From an uncultured Clostridia bacterium (GTDB lineage Bacteria; Bacillota; Clostridia; Lachnospirales; Lachnospiraceae), in the NCBI GenBank assembly GCA_946611595.1, contig CAMODY010000031.1, positions 1 through 13,871 of the forward strand: 13,871 bases of DNA. Direction: 5' to 3'. Of this stretch, positions 5,644 to 12,191 are shown one piece after another. The notes beneath the pieces were generated by a model. The model worked only from the letters and a program-made list of their open reading frames with translations, was not told the DNA's origin and ran no database searches. Position numbers and translations under genes: made by a program. Numbering within the stretch: the first letter of the stretch is position 1; each line of letters starts with the position of its first letter.

Positions 5644-6759
5644 TTATTCACCAATAAACTCATTAACATTATAGTTCAGTTCGCCGGTGTAGGTCTTAAG
5701 TTCTTCTTCACCGTCTAATACACGAGCTGCACCATTTGCCATTGCTTCCATTTCAAACTCACCCGGATATGCATAAACCGGAGCGATGAAGCTGCAAGCT
5801 TCTGTGATCTTTGCAACGAGGTCTTTGTTATGAACCATTCCGCCGCCCATCAGGATGGCATCTACTTTTCCGTGCATAGCTGCTGCCATAGCACCAACCT
5901 GCTTGATGCACTGATATACCATAGCATCCCAAACAAGTTTTGCGAACTTGTCGCCGGCTTCTGCTTTATTGAATACTTCCAGAGCATCACTAGTTCCAAG
6001 AAGATTTACGAATCCGCCTGTCTTTGTTGCAAGTGCCTTTGCAGCCTTCTTATCCAGATTGTTAGCAAAGATATAATCAACAAGCTCAGCTACCGGAACG
6101 CTGCCGGAACGGGTCGGAGTCATCGGACCGTCACCACCAACGATATCGTTACCATCGATCATCTTTCCGTGCTGATGAGCTGTGATGGAAGTACCGCCGC
6201 CGATATGGCAGACAACATAGTTCATATCTTCATATTTAACGCCCATTTTCTTGGAATGAACGATTGCTGTTTCTTTCTGGTTCAGGGCATGGGTGTGAAC
6301 ATGTCTTAATACGCCTTTGATACCAGTCATTCTTGCTTCCGGAATTAACTCATCTGTATCTGGCGGGTTAACAACGAATGCCGGGCAGCCATACTCATCT
6401 GCAAAAGATTTTGCAATCTGAGGTCCGAGCTGTGCCGGATGCTGAACACCATTTGCTCCGCGAACTGCGTGGTCAAAAAGAACGTCATTAATTCCATAGA
6501 CACCACCTTCGCTTGCCATAAGTCCGCCACCACGACCAACAACTGCATCAAGATCAGAAAGATCAATGTTCTGCTCTTTCAGCATGTCTTTGATCATATT
6601 AAAACGAAACTCTAACTGATCAGAAACTTCTTTGAATTTTGCCAGGTCTTCTGCTGCATGTGCAACGTTCTCAGAAAACAGTTTTTCTTCTCCTTTGAAG
6701 ACTGCAACCTTAGTGGATGTAGAACCCGGGTTGATTGCTAAAATCTTATACTCACTCAT
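5644..6759 (-). CDS. buk: Butyrate kinase
   Basis: A 371-residue acetate/butyrate kinase-family (ASKHA fold) enzyme. Butyrate kinase converts butyryl phosphate and ADP to butyrate and ATP in the cytosol, the last energy-yielding step of one butyrate route. Visible motifs are the phosphate-1 loop NPGSTSTK (10-17), VVGRGGG (73-79), HPAQLGP (107-113), the phosphate-2 HIGGGTS (185-191), GPMTPTRSG (211-219), and an adenosine-site glycine stretch near LMGGGMVHN. It is slightly longer than the usual 355-360 residues because of the C-terminal tail. GGAGG precedes the ATG. It stands alone between terminators; the phosphotransbutyrylase gene (ptb) that normally lies beside buk is absent here, so ptb must be elsewhere or the enzyme may serve another acyl phosphate, such as a branched-chain one. 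Confidence 0.93.
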   Translation of the reverse strand: MSEYKILAINPGSTSTKVAVFKGEEKLFSENVAHAAEDLAKFKEVSDQLEFRFNMIKDMLKEQNIDLSDLDAVVGRGGGLMASEGGVYGINDVLFDHAVRGANGVQHPAQLGPQIAKSFADEYGCPAFVVNPPDTDELIPEARMTGIKGVLRHVHTHALNQKETAIVHSKKMGVKYEDMNYVVCHIGGGTSITAHQHGKMIDGNDIVGGDGPMTPTRSGSVPVAELVDYIFANNLDKKAAKALATKTGGFVNLLGTSDALEVFNKAEAGDKFAKLVWDAMVYQCIKQVGAMAAAMHGKVDAILMGGGMVHNKDLVAKITEACSFIAPVYAYPGEFEMEAMANGAARVLDGEEELKTYTGELNYNVNEFIGE

Positions 6760-6836
6760 GAATTTATATCCTCCGTTTGTTTGGTGTTATTAAGAGAAAC
6801 CGAAAAACACAGTCTCTCTGTTTGTCGCTAAATTGT

Positions 6837-6865
6837 ATTATAATATGTACATTACAAAAAAACTA
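6837..6865 (-). promoter_or_regulatory. Promoter of buk, overlapping the upstream terminator
   Basis: On the minus strand a perfect -10 box TATAAT (6837-6842) is preceded by TAGTTT (6860-6865) with 17-bp spacing. The -35 position lies in the last bases of the upstream terminator stem and its U-run. A loose dyad TTGTA...TACAA (6833-6857) spans the spacer and -10 box and might be an operator; it is not a good match to the Rex consensus I know. The leader is about 70 nt. Confidence 0.5.
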
Positions 6866-6910
6866 CCGACAATCTTGACGTTAATGTTTATCAACTCAGA
6901 TTTGTCGGTA
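6864..6910 (-). terminator. Terminator after the AEC transporter gene
   Basis: On the minus strand TACCGACAA (6902-6910 side) pairs with TTGTCGGTA (6864-6872). An inner stem GTTGAT/ATTAAC (with one G-U pair) closes the long loop, and seven U residues follow (6856-6862). It lies 36 bp after the transporter stop codon. Confidence 0.82.
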
Positions 6911-6946
6911 TCTTTCTTCCTATAAAATAAAAGATAAAAAATGAAC

Positions 6947-7867
6947 TTACAGATATTGCATCATCACATACAGGATCGGGATCGTGATGATACAAAAGAT
7001 ATTCATCATCGCAGCCGCGCTCGATGCAGTTTCAGCATCTGAATCAAATGCTATCGCGATCATGCTGACAACCGCAGCGGTCGGCATTCCCACATAAAGC
7101 GTAAGCACCTGTGTGATCAGCCCATTTCCAAGGATCAAGCGAAAAATCACAAATGTGATGATCGGCAGGATCAGCATTTTGATCACCGACAGGATATAAA
7201 GCTTCTTGTGCGAAAAAACAACCTTCAGGGAGTGTGCCGCAGCTGTACTTCCGATGACCACCATCGCAAGCGGAGATGTTATGCCTCCTATAAAGCCAAT
7301 AGGCTCTGTCACATATTCCGGGAGATGGATCTGCAGGAAGAAAAAGAACATCGCAAGCAGAACACTGATAATACCGGAATTGATCAAAGACTTCGGGGAG
7401 AACTTATAACTGCCTTCACTATTGCGGGCAATGATATAAAAGCCATAGCTGTAAAGAACCAGATTCAGATGGATATTTAACAGCGCCATATAAAAGACAC
7501 CGACCGGTCCATACAAAGATTCTGCAAGCGGCAATCCTAAAAAACCTACATTTCCAAAAACGATTGCTGCCTGATAAACGCCGGAAGAAACTTTCGGCAC
7601 CTTCAAAATCTTAACGATTAAAAGCGCCAATACGATCAACGCAGCATAAATGATCACACCAATCCACAGTAGTTTTGCTGCATTTTTGATCTCACTTCCA
7701 TCCATAGAAACGATACTGGTAAAGACCATACACGGAGCTGTTACGTGAACAACCAAGCCGGAAAGCCCTTTATTCACGCTGTCATTTAGAATATGGATTT
7801 TGTATAGAAGAAAACCGATGGCCATGGCCACAACGATTTTGAGCATTGTAATAATCAGTGCATTCAT
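6947..7867 (-). CDS. AEC-family transporter (auxin efflux carrier/permease type)
   Basis: A 306-residue integral membrane protein with about ten hydrophobic segments in the two-times-five arrangement of the AEC family. Family members move carboxylates, amino acids or related small molecules across the cytoplasmic membrane; the substrate here is unknown. Seen: an N-terminal membrane segment (about 5-24), LSGLVVHVTAPCMVF (35-49), the conserved GNVGFLGLP (105-113) with its matching GMPTAA in the second half, and a C-terminal membrane helix. The start ATG (7865-7867) fits the family's N-terminus, and an in-frame TAA lies 12-15 bases upstream, so it cannot be extended. No ribosome binding site precedes it. 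The gene has its own promoter and terminator and diverges from the DUF1292 gene. Confidence 0.9.
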   Translation of the reverse strand: MNALIITMLKIVVAMAIGFLLYKIHILNDSVNKGLSGLVVHVTAPCMVFTSIVSMDGSEIKNAAKLLWIGVIIYAALIVLALLIVKILKVPKVSSGVYQAAIVFGNVGFLGLPLAESLYGPVGVFYMALLNIHLNLVLYSYGFYIIARNSEGSYKFSPKSLINSGIISVLLAMFFFFLQIHLPEYVTEPIGFIGGITSPLAMVVIGSTAAAHSLKVVFSHKKLYILSVIKMLILPIITFVIFRLILGNGLITQVLTLYVGMPTAAVVSMIAIAFDSDAETASSAAAMMNIFCIITIPILYVMMQYL

Positions 7868-7881
7868 AACAAAAAAATATT

Positions 7882-7910
7882 AGCATAAAAGCGAATAAAA
7901 GAATATACAA
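7882..7910 (-). promoter_or_regulatory. Promoter of the AEC gene giving a near-leaderless mRNA
   Basis: On the minus strand TTGTAT (7905-7910) and TATGCT (7882-7887) have 17-bp spacing. The predicted start near 7875 leaves a leader of only about 7 nt before the ATG at 7867, and no Shine-Dalgarno sequence can fit in it. Confidence 0.5.
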
Positions 7911-7944
7911 ATCCTTTTTTATCCTTTACAATACTATCGTTAAA

Positions 7945-7973
7945 GTTCTCGATATAGAGAAGACAAGCATAAT
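7945..7973 (+). promoter_or_regulatory. Candidate promoter and inverted repeat upstream of the DUF1292 gene
   Basis: A -10-like CATAAT (7968-7973) lies 17 bp after a weak -35 (GTTCTC, 7945-7950). TTCTC (7946-7950) and GAGAA (7957-7961) form a 5-bp inverted repeat around GATATA, right over the -35 region, and could bind a regulator. The transcript would begin near 7980 and may keep a small CAGCC/GGCTG hairpin (7975-7993). Weak evidence. Confidence 0.3.
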
Positions 7974-8008
7974 ACAGCCAAAACAAACGGCTGAACAGGA
8001 GGATGAAT

Positions 8009-8317
8009 ATGACAGATAAATTAAACCACGGACCTGACTGCGACTGCGGATGCCAGGATGATGTACCACAGATCACTCTGGAATTTGATGATGGTGAAAA
8101 CATCGTATGCGAGCCGCTTTTTATCTTTGATTTTGAAGAGCAGGATTATATCGCTCTTGTCCCTGTTGATGAAGATAACGACGAAGTTTTCCTTTATCTT
8201 TACAACGAGTTTGACAACGGAGAATTCGAATTCTTAGATATTGATGACGATGCTCAGTTTGACAGAGTTGCAAAAGAATTTGAGCGCATCATCGAAGAAG
8301 CAGAAGCTCAGGAATAA
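8009..8317 (+). CDS. DUF1292 (UPF0473/YrzB-like) acidic protein
   Basis: A 102-residue, very acidic cytosolic protein matching DUF1292: a strand-rich N-terminal half (QITLEFDDGENIVCEPLFIF, 21-40; QDYIALVPVDED, 45-56; EVFLYLYNEF) and a C-terminal helix (FDRVAKEFERIIEEAEA). The family function is unknown. I take the ATG at 8009 as start rather than the in-frame ATG at 8003, because the strong AGGAGG ends at 8002, which leaves no spacer for 8003 and six bases for 8009. The N-terminus has a Cys cluster, C-D-C-G-C (11, 13, 15), with His7 and Cys34, which could hold a metal. In many Firmicutes the homologue lies in an alaS-yrzL-yrrK cluster; here it is a single-gene unit with its own terminator. 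Confidence 0.85.
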   Translation: MTDKLNHGPDCDCGCQDDVPQITLEFDDGENIVCEPLFIFDFEEQDYIALVPVDEDNDEVFLYLYNEFDNGEFEFLDIDDDAQFDRVAKEFERIIEEAEAQE

Positions 8318-8344
8318 TGATTGATCACAATGTTTTAACATGCA

Positions 8345-8374
8345 GAAAACCACGAGAGAGCTCTCGTGGTTTTC
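8345..8374 (+). terminator. Terminator after the DUF1292 gene
   Basis: A perfect 14-bp stem, GAAAACCACGAGAG (8345-8358) and CTCTCGTGGTTTTC (8361-8374), with a minimal loop, followed by TTTTTAT. It lies 27 bp after the stop codon and converges on the clostripain gene, 28 bp from its stop. It nearly matches the terminator at 12143-12170. Confidence 0.92.
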
Positions 8375-8402
8375 TTTTTATCTGCTATTTAATCAATTCT
8401 TA

Positions 8403-10772
8403 TCACTCCGGAATAACTCCGGTCCAGTATTCCTTTCCGTAGATATCTGTAATGCGGTACATTGCAAGCGCCGCGCCTTCTCCGACATCCATATTTGCGA
8501 TATAAGGCTCTTCACTTCCCACAATCCACGGCTCACCTAAAACATATTGATCCTGGAAGTTTCCTTTATAGTCATAGAAGTCAGCAAGAAACTCGATCTT
8601 ATCCCCTTCTTTCACAGAGTCCACGATCTGAAGTTCTTCTCCTGCATCTAAATCGACCGGTTCTCCTGCGGTGACGGAATTCATAAGCTTTCCGACGTTC
8701 GCAGATTCTGCGTCCCCAAGCAAGCGAACACCTGAAATATATCCATATGGATGTTCCTCATCGAAGCACAGGATCAAATCTGCCTCTTTATCATTATAGA
8801 GGATCGGACAATGACCGGTGATCACATATTTATCACCATCTACTGTCATGGAATCATAATAGTAAGAGAGATAATGACCATCGATCGTAAGCCAGGTATG
8901 GTCGTTGACTCCGACAAGATTTCCTTCTTCATCAAAGGTAAATACATTGTCAGATCCAAGATCTACCAGTCCTTCGCCGTCATCATAGAACATGTTAAGA
9001 TCAATGCTTCTTACAAGATTCCACTGCTCTTCACTAAGCTGAATGATCGGCTCTCCGGCTTTATTTTTCTTCCATTCAAGCGCGGATTCATCAAACTGGT
9101 TTTCCGCCAGATAATCGGATACCTTCTGAAGATCGATATTGTTTCTGAAGAAACTGAAATCAGAAGAACTGTAGTCCGAAGAGAATCCGCCGAGATCTCC
9201 ACCCAAAAGTCCGCCTAACATATCATAGATTCCAGAAGAAGAATAACTGCTGCCGCTGGAGTTTCCATAGTAGTAGCTGTCTCCGTAATCGCCGCTTCCG
9301 AACAATCCGTAAAGAGAGTTGAACGGACTTCCGGATCCACCTGAGATATACTGTCCTGAAAGCTCCATTGCCGCATAGGTCTGGACGCATCTGGTATACT
9401 CTGACGAAACTCCAATCTTATTGTAGATGTTCTCCACATTCTTTACGTACTGGGAACTATTGTATGGGAAGTAAATGGACAGACCATAGGAGTTCGTCAT
9501 ATCTCTTGTCGTATTATTATATTTTATCGCGCCGCGGACAGCCTTTGCCAAAGCATTGCTTTCACTCGTTCCGAGACGCTCTGCAAAGTCTATAAGATCA
9601 ACCTGATCGATCGTATAGGACTGTCCAAAACTTCTTGCTCTTCCTCTCGCCTGGGAGACCGTCTTATAATCTCCGCTTGAACTGTCACTTTCGATCAACT
9701 TTGTGGTAGAGGTTGCAAAGGCCTCCAGTTTAGAAGGAACCGTATAGGAAAGTTCTGCAAGATCAACCACAGACTGTGTTCCTGACCAGCCCTGTCCTGC
9801 CTGAGCAGACGTACTAATAAAATCATCTACGATCGTCTTTCCAAGATCCACTGTCGCAATAGATGTATTATTGCTTAACTCTTTCAGCCAATTTGTATAG
9901 TACCAGCCATAGCCGGACTCAACCTCTTCGGATGCGATCATATAATCAGAATAACCGCTGATTGCCAAACCTGTTTCCACGGTTCCCATGAGGCAGGCAT
10001 CAAAGCCAACAAAGTCAAAATCGACACCGCCATCATCTAAGGCCGTCCTGATCGTTGCCAGATTCATTGGTCCGTTATAGGAGTATTTCTCATCAGAACC
10101 ATATCCCGTTATGGATCCGCCGCCGTGATCCCAAAGGATCAGCATATTACGGTTTGCCGGGAAATTTTTGCCGCAATAACGGATAAACTCAGACAAGGTA
10201 TCTGCATCTGTCATGCATTTATTGCCGGCATTCTTTTCTAAGAGATACAGGCTGTTCCCCTTGATCTGATAGATCTGGTTCACACTGCTGCTCATCTGGC
10301 GGTTCTGCCACTCCGTAGTTCCACCGGTATAAAGGATCAGATTGACATTGTCCCCTACTCCGGCATTCAGCATTTCCTTAATATCCATGGTTGCAGCGCC
10401 ACCGCCGGACTCTAAGTCGGAACCGCAGATATAAACCATGATAGTTGCAACATCATTGCCATTGCCTTTGAGTTTGGTTCTCTTTTCCGGAACGCCGGAA
10501 GCAACACTGGTATCTACCGTTCCGGTATTGGAAGTTCCGGAGCCTGTATAATAATTGTTCGTAAAATAAGAAACACTGCTGTCAGGATCTGCAAAAGAAT
10601 ATCCGGTATTCGAAATACCGCTGGTACCTGCACCGGAACCTGATCCGCCGCAGCCTTTTCCGACACAACGGAATAAGAGTACTACAACGATAATGACCAC
10701 AACTGCCATGATCAAAAGACGCAGCAGAGAAGTTCTTTTACCTGGTTTTTTATTATTGTTATTTTCGTTCAT
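8403..10772 (-). CDS. Membrane-anchored clostripain-family (C11) cysteine peptidase
   Basis: A 789-residue protein. Residues 1-16 are polar and basic, 17-35 form one membrane helix with no lipobox or clear cleavage site, so the rest is probably outside the cell, tethered. A Gly/Ser/Thr-rich linker (38-95) leads to a peptidase C11 domain (about 106-475): YICGSDLES (114-122), catalytic His216 in LWDHGGG (213-219), catalytic Cys260 in FDACLMG (257-263), and YGLSIYFPY (429-437). This family cleaves after Arg or Lys, and many members activate by self-cleavage; the basic ARGRAR at 375-380 could be processed, though that is a guess. A Gly/Ser/Tyr low-complexity stretch (475-540) joins a C-terminal beta-rich domain (545-789) I do not recognise. 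It is longer than classic clostripain (about 530). The gene lies 28 bp after a 59-residue protein gene and is probably co-transcribed. Confidence 0.92.
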   Translation of the reverse strand: MNENNNNKKPGKRTSLLRLLIMAVVVIIVVVLLFRCVGKGCGGSGSGAGTSGISNTGYSFADPDSSVSYFTNNYYTGSGTSNTGTVDTSVASGVPEKRTKLKGNGNDVATIMVYICGSDLESGGGAATMDIKEMLNAGVGDNVNLILYTGGTTEWQNRQMSSSVNQIYQIKGNSLYLLEKNAGNKCMTDADTLSEFIRYCGKNFPANRNMLILWDHGGGSITGYGSDEKYSYNGPMNLATIRTALDDGGVDFDFVGFDACLMGTVETGLAISGYSDYMIASEEVESGYGWYYTNWLKELSNNTSIATVDLGKTIVDDFISTSAQAGQGWSGTQSVVDLAELSYTVPSKLEAFATSTTKLIESDSSSGDYKTVSQARGRARSFGQSYTIDQVDLIDFAERLGTSESNALAKAVRGAIKYNNTTRDMTNSYGLSIYFPYNSSQYVKNVENIYNKIGVSSEYTRCVQTYAAMELSGQYISGGSGSPFNSLYGLFGSGDYGDSYYYGNSSGSSYSSSGIYDMLGGLLGGDLGGFSSDYSSSDFSFFRNNIDLQKVSDYLAENQFDESALEWKKNKAGEPIIQLSEEQWNLVRSIDLNMFYDDGEGLVDLGSDNVFTFDEEGNLVGVNDHTWLTIDGHYLSYYYDSMTVDGDKYVITGHCPILYNDKEADLILCFDEEHPYGYISGVRLLGDAESANVGKLMNSVTAGEPVDLDAGEELQIVDSVKEGDKIEFLADFYDYKGNFQDQYVLGEPWIVGSEEPYIANMDVGEGAALAMYRITDIYGKEYWTGVIPE

Positions 10773-10800
10773 TTTATTAACCTGCTTTTCAAATTAAATG

Positions 10801-10980
10801 TTAGCGTTTTTTACCAAAGAGTCCTCCAAGGATTCCCCGTACAATAGAACCTGCAGCATTATTATCATTTTTCTGCACAGCTCTTTGAGAAGTCTCTTTT
10901 CCCAAGCCCTTTCCGCTTCGTTTGATTCCTTCTCCCCCCTGGACAACTCTTCTCTGTCTTCCGACCGGTCTGTTTTCCAT
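10801..10980 (-). CDS. 59-residue basic glycine-rich small protein upstream of clostripain-family gene
   Basis: The ATG at 10978-10980 opens 59 codons ending in TAA at 10801-10803 and is preceded by AGAAGG at a normal distance. It begins MENRPVGRQRRVVQGGEG, continues with KRSGKGLGKET and ends with GSIVRGILGGLFGKKR. About 14 Lys/Arg against 4 acidic residues make it strongly basic; the last 16 residues could form a short amphipathic helix. The N-terminal pattern 'RPVGR.R.VVQGG.G..R.G.GLG' is one I associate with small or N-terminal segments of Lachnospiraceae proteins of unknown role. A longer frame over the same bases (10794-10997) is judged a shadow. The position 28 bp before the peptidase gene suggests shared transcription and perhaps a shared pathway or substrate. 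The function is unknown. Confidence 0.72.
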   Translation of the reverse strand: MENRPVGRQRRVVQGGEGIKRSGKGLGKETSQRAVQKNDNNAAGSIVRGILGGLFGKKR

Positions 10981-11005
10981 AATGAACCTTCTTTCAAAAT
11001 AATTT

Positions 11006-11029
11006 ACTTTATCTATCTAAAGTATTATC
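11006..11029 (-). promoter_or_regulatory. Inverted repeat and weak -10 upstream of the 59-residue protein gene
   Basis: ACTTTA (11006-11011) and TAAAGT (11018-11023) form a perfect inverted repeat around TCTATC. Directly upstream on the minus strand is a -10-like GATAAT (11024-11029), but no convincing -35 box lies at 17 bp. It may be an operator at the transcription start or a small 5' hairpin. The rest of 10981-11130 is AT-rich, and I see nothing else in it. Confidence 0.28.
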
Positions 11030-11130
11030 TCATAAATATAGCAAGCTTTCATTATTTTTTTACACATCCCGCGTTTCTGTATAAACAAACAGTATGCGTT
11101 TTTTATGGCTCTCATCGAGGTTTTGTGGTA

Positions 11131-11158
11131 TTGTATGTGTGCTGAAAACAGATAATAT
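11131..11158 (+). promoter_or_regulatory. Candidate promoter of the methyltransferase gene
   Basis: TTGTAT (11131-11136) and TAATAT (11153-11158) with 16-bp spacing. The predicted start near 11165 leaves a leader of about 35 nt. Confidence 0.5.
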
Positions 11159-11199
11159 ATATGGAAAGGAACGCAGTCTGAAAAGCCTGCTTGGAAAAT

Positions 11200-12090
11200 A
11201 TGTTTCTTGCTGATAAGTGGAAAGACTATGAAGTGTTAGATACCTCCTGCGGTGAAAAGCTGGAGCGTTGGGGAGACTATCTTCTCCTGCGTCCGGACCC
11301 GCAGGTGATCTGGAATACAGAGAAAAAGATTCCAGAATGGAAAAAGCTGAATGCACATTATCACCGTTCTAATAAAGGCGGCGGCGAATGGGAATTCTTT
11401 GATCTTCCAAAGCAATGGCAGATTCACTATGACCTTGGAACCTGCGGACGTCTGACCTTCAACCTGAAACCATTTAGTTTTAAGCACACAGGCCTCTTTC
11501 CGGAACAGGCAGCAAACTGGGACTGGTTCAGTAAACTGATTCAAAAAGAAGCTGCTAAAAGAGCCGATAAGATCAAGGTGCTGAATCTCTTTGCTTACAC
11601 AGGCGGTGCAACGATTGCTGCTGCAAAAGCAGGTGCTCATGTCACCCACGTAGATGCTTCTAAAGGTATGGTTCAGTGGGCAAAAGAAAATGCGAAGGAT
11701 TCTTCCGTGCCGGAAGAAAATACCCGCTGGCTGGTAGATGATTGTAAGAAATTTGTAGAACGGGAAATTCGAAGAGGCAACCTCTATGATGCGATCATCA
11801 TGGATCCGCCTTCTTACGGCAGAGGCCCAAAAGGTGAGATCTGGAAAATGGAAGACAGCATTTATGAATTGCTTGAACTTTGCAGCCAGATCCTGAAAAA
11901 AGATGCACTCTTCTTTCTTCTGAATTCTTATACCACAGGTCTGCAGCCGGGTGTTTTAAAATATCTTTTAGAGGCGGTGATCAAACCGGGACGCGGCGGC
12001 ACGGTAGAAGCAGATGAAGTTGGACTTCCGGTATCGAAAGCCCACGCTGCTCTTCCCTGCGGTGCAGCCGGAAGATGGTTCCGTTCATAG
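11200..12090 (+). CDS. Class I SAM-dependent methyltransferase (RlmI-like group)
   Basis: A 296-residue protein when started at the ATG at 11200. An in-frame TTG at 11191 would add three residues but has no ribosome binding site; the ATG has a weak GGA. The N-terminal 90 residues (ADKWKDYEVLDTS..., LRPDPQVIW, GGGEWEFF) precede a Rossmann methyltransferase domain: LKPFSFKHTGLFPEQAANWD (about 89-108), the SAM-binding LNLFAYTGGAT (128-138), the acidic HVDASKG (150-156), and the catalytic DPPSYGRG (202-209). This pattern is that of the COG1092 RlmI-like methyltransferases, which in E. coli methylate a 23S rRNA cytosine at C5. The PUA domain of RlmI is missing, so the exact target is uncertain. 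It ends with GLPVS...LPCGAAGRW, a complete C-terminus. It is a single-gene unit with a shared terminator downstream. Confidence 0.88.
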   Translation: MFLADKWKDYEVLDTSCGEKLERWGDYLLLRPDPQVIWNTEKKIPEWKKLNAHYHRSNKGGGEWEFFDLPKQWQIHYDLGTCGRLTFNLKPFSFKHTGLFPEQAANWDWFSKLIQKEAAKRADKIKVLNLFAYTGGATIAAAKAGAHVTHVDASKGMVQWAKENAKDSSVPEENTRWLVDDCKKFVEREIRRGNLYDAIIMDPPSYGRGPKGEIWKMEDSIYELLELCSQILKKDALFFLLNSYTTGLQPGVLKYLLEAVIKPGRGGTVEADEVGLPVSKAHAALPCGAAGRWFRS

Positions 12091-12142
12091 AGACGAAACC
12101 GGAAAATGGATTGGCGAAAACAGTCGCCATATAGGCAGCAAA

Positions 12143-12170
12143 AAACCCACGAGATTTCTCTCGTGGGTTT
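12143..12170. terminator. Bidirectional terminator between methyltransferase and putP
   Basis: Arms AAACCCACGAGA (12143-12154) and TCTCGTGGGTTT (12159-12170) form a 12-bp stem with a 4-nt loop. The minus strand has a TTTTTT run (for putP, 22 bp after its stop); the plus strand has TTTCTTTC (for the methyltransferase). Confidence 0.9.
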
Positions 12171-12191
12171 CTTTCATTCTAAATGTTTTTC

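Noticed and set aside
6833..6857. Rex-type operator over the buk promoter
   Set aside because: The TTGTA...TACAA dyad has too long a spacer and lacks the TTGTTAA/TTAACAA core; it is noted only as a loose dyad.
10720..10772. Lipoprotein signal for the clostripain-family protein
   Set aside because: The only nearby Cys after the hydrophobic segment follows Leu-Phe-Arg, not a lipobox; a plain membrane anchor fits better.
10794..10997. Minus-strand frame of 67 codons over the 59-residue protein gene
   Set aside because: It has no ribosome binding site and an unlikely Glu/Arg-rich then Leu-rich product, while the overlapping 59-codon frame has a ribosome binding site and a recognisable sequence pattern.
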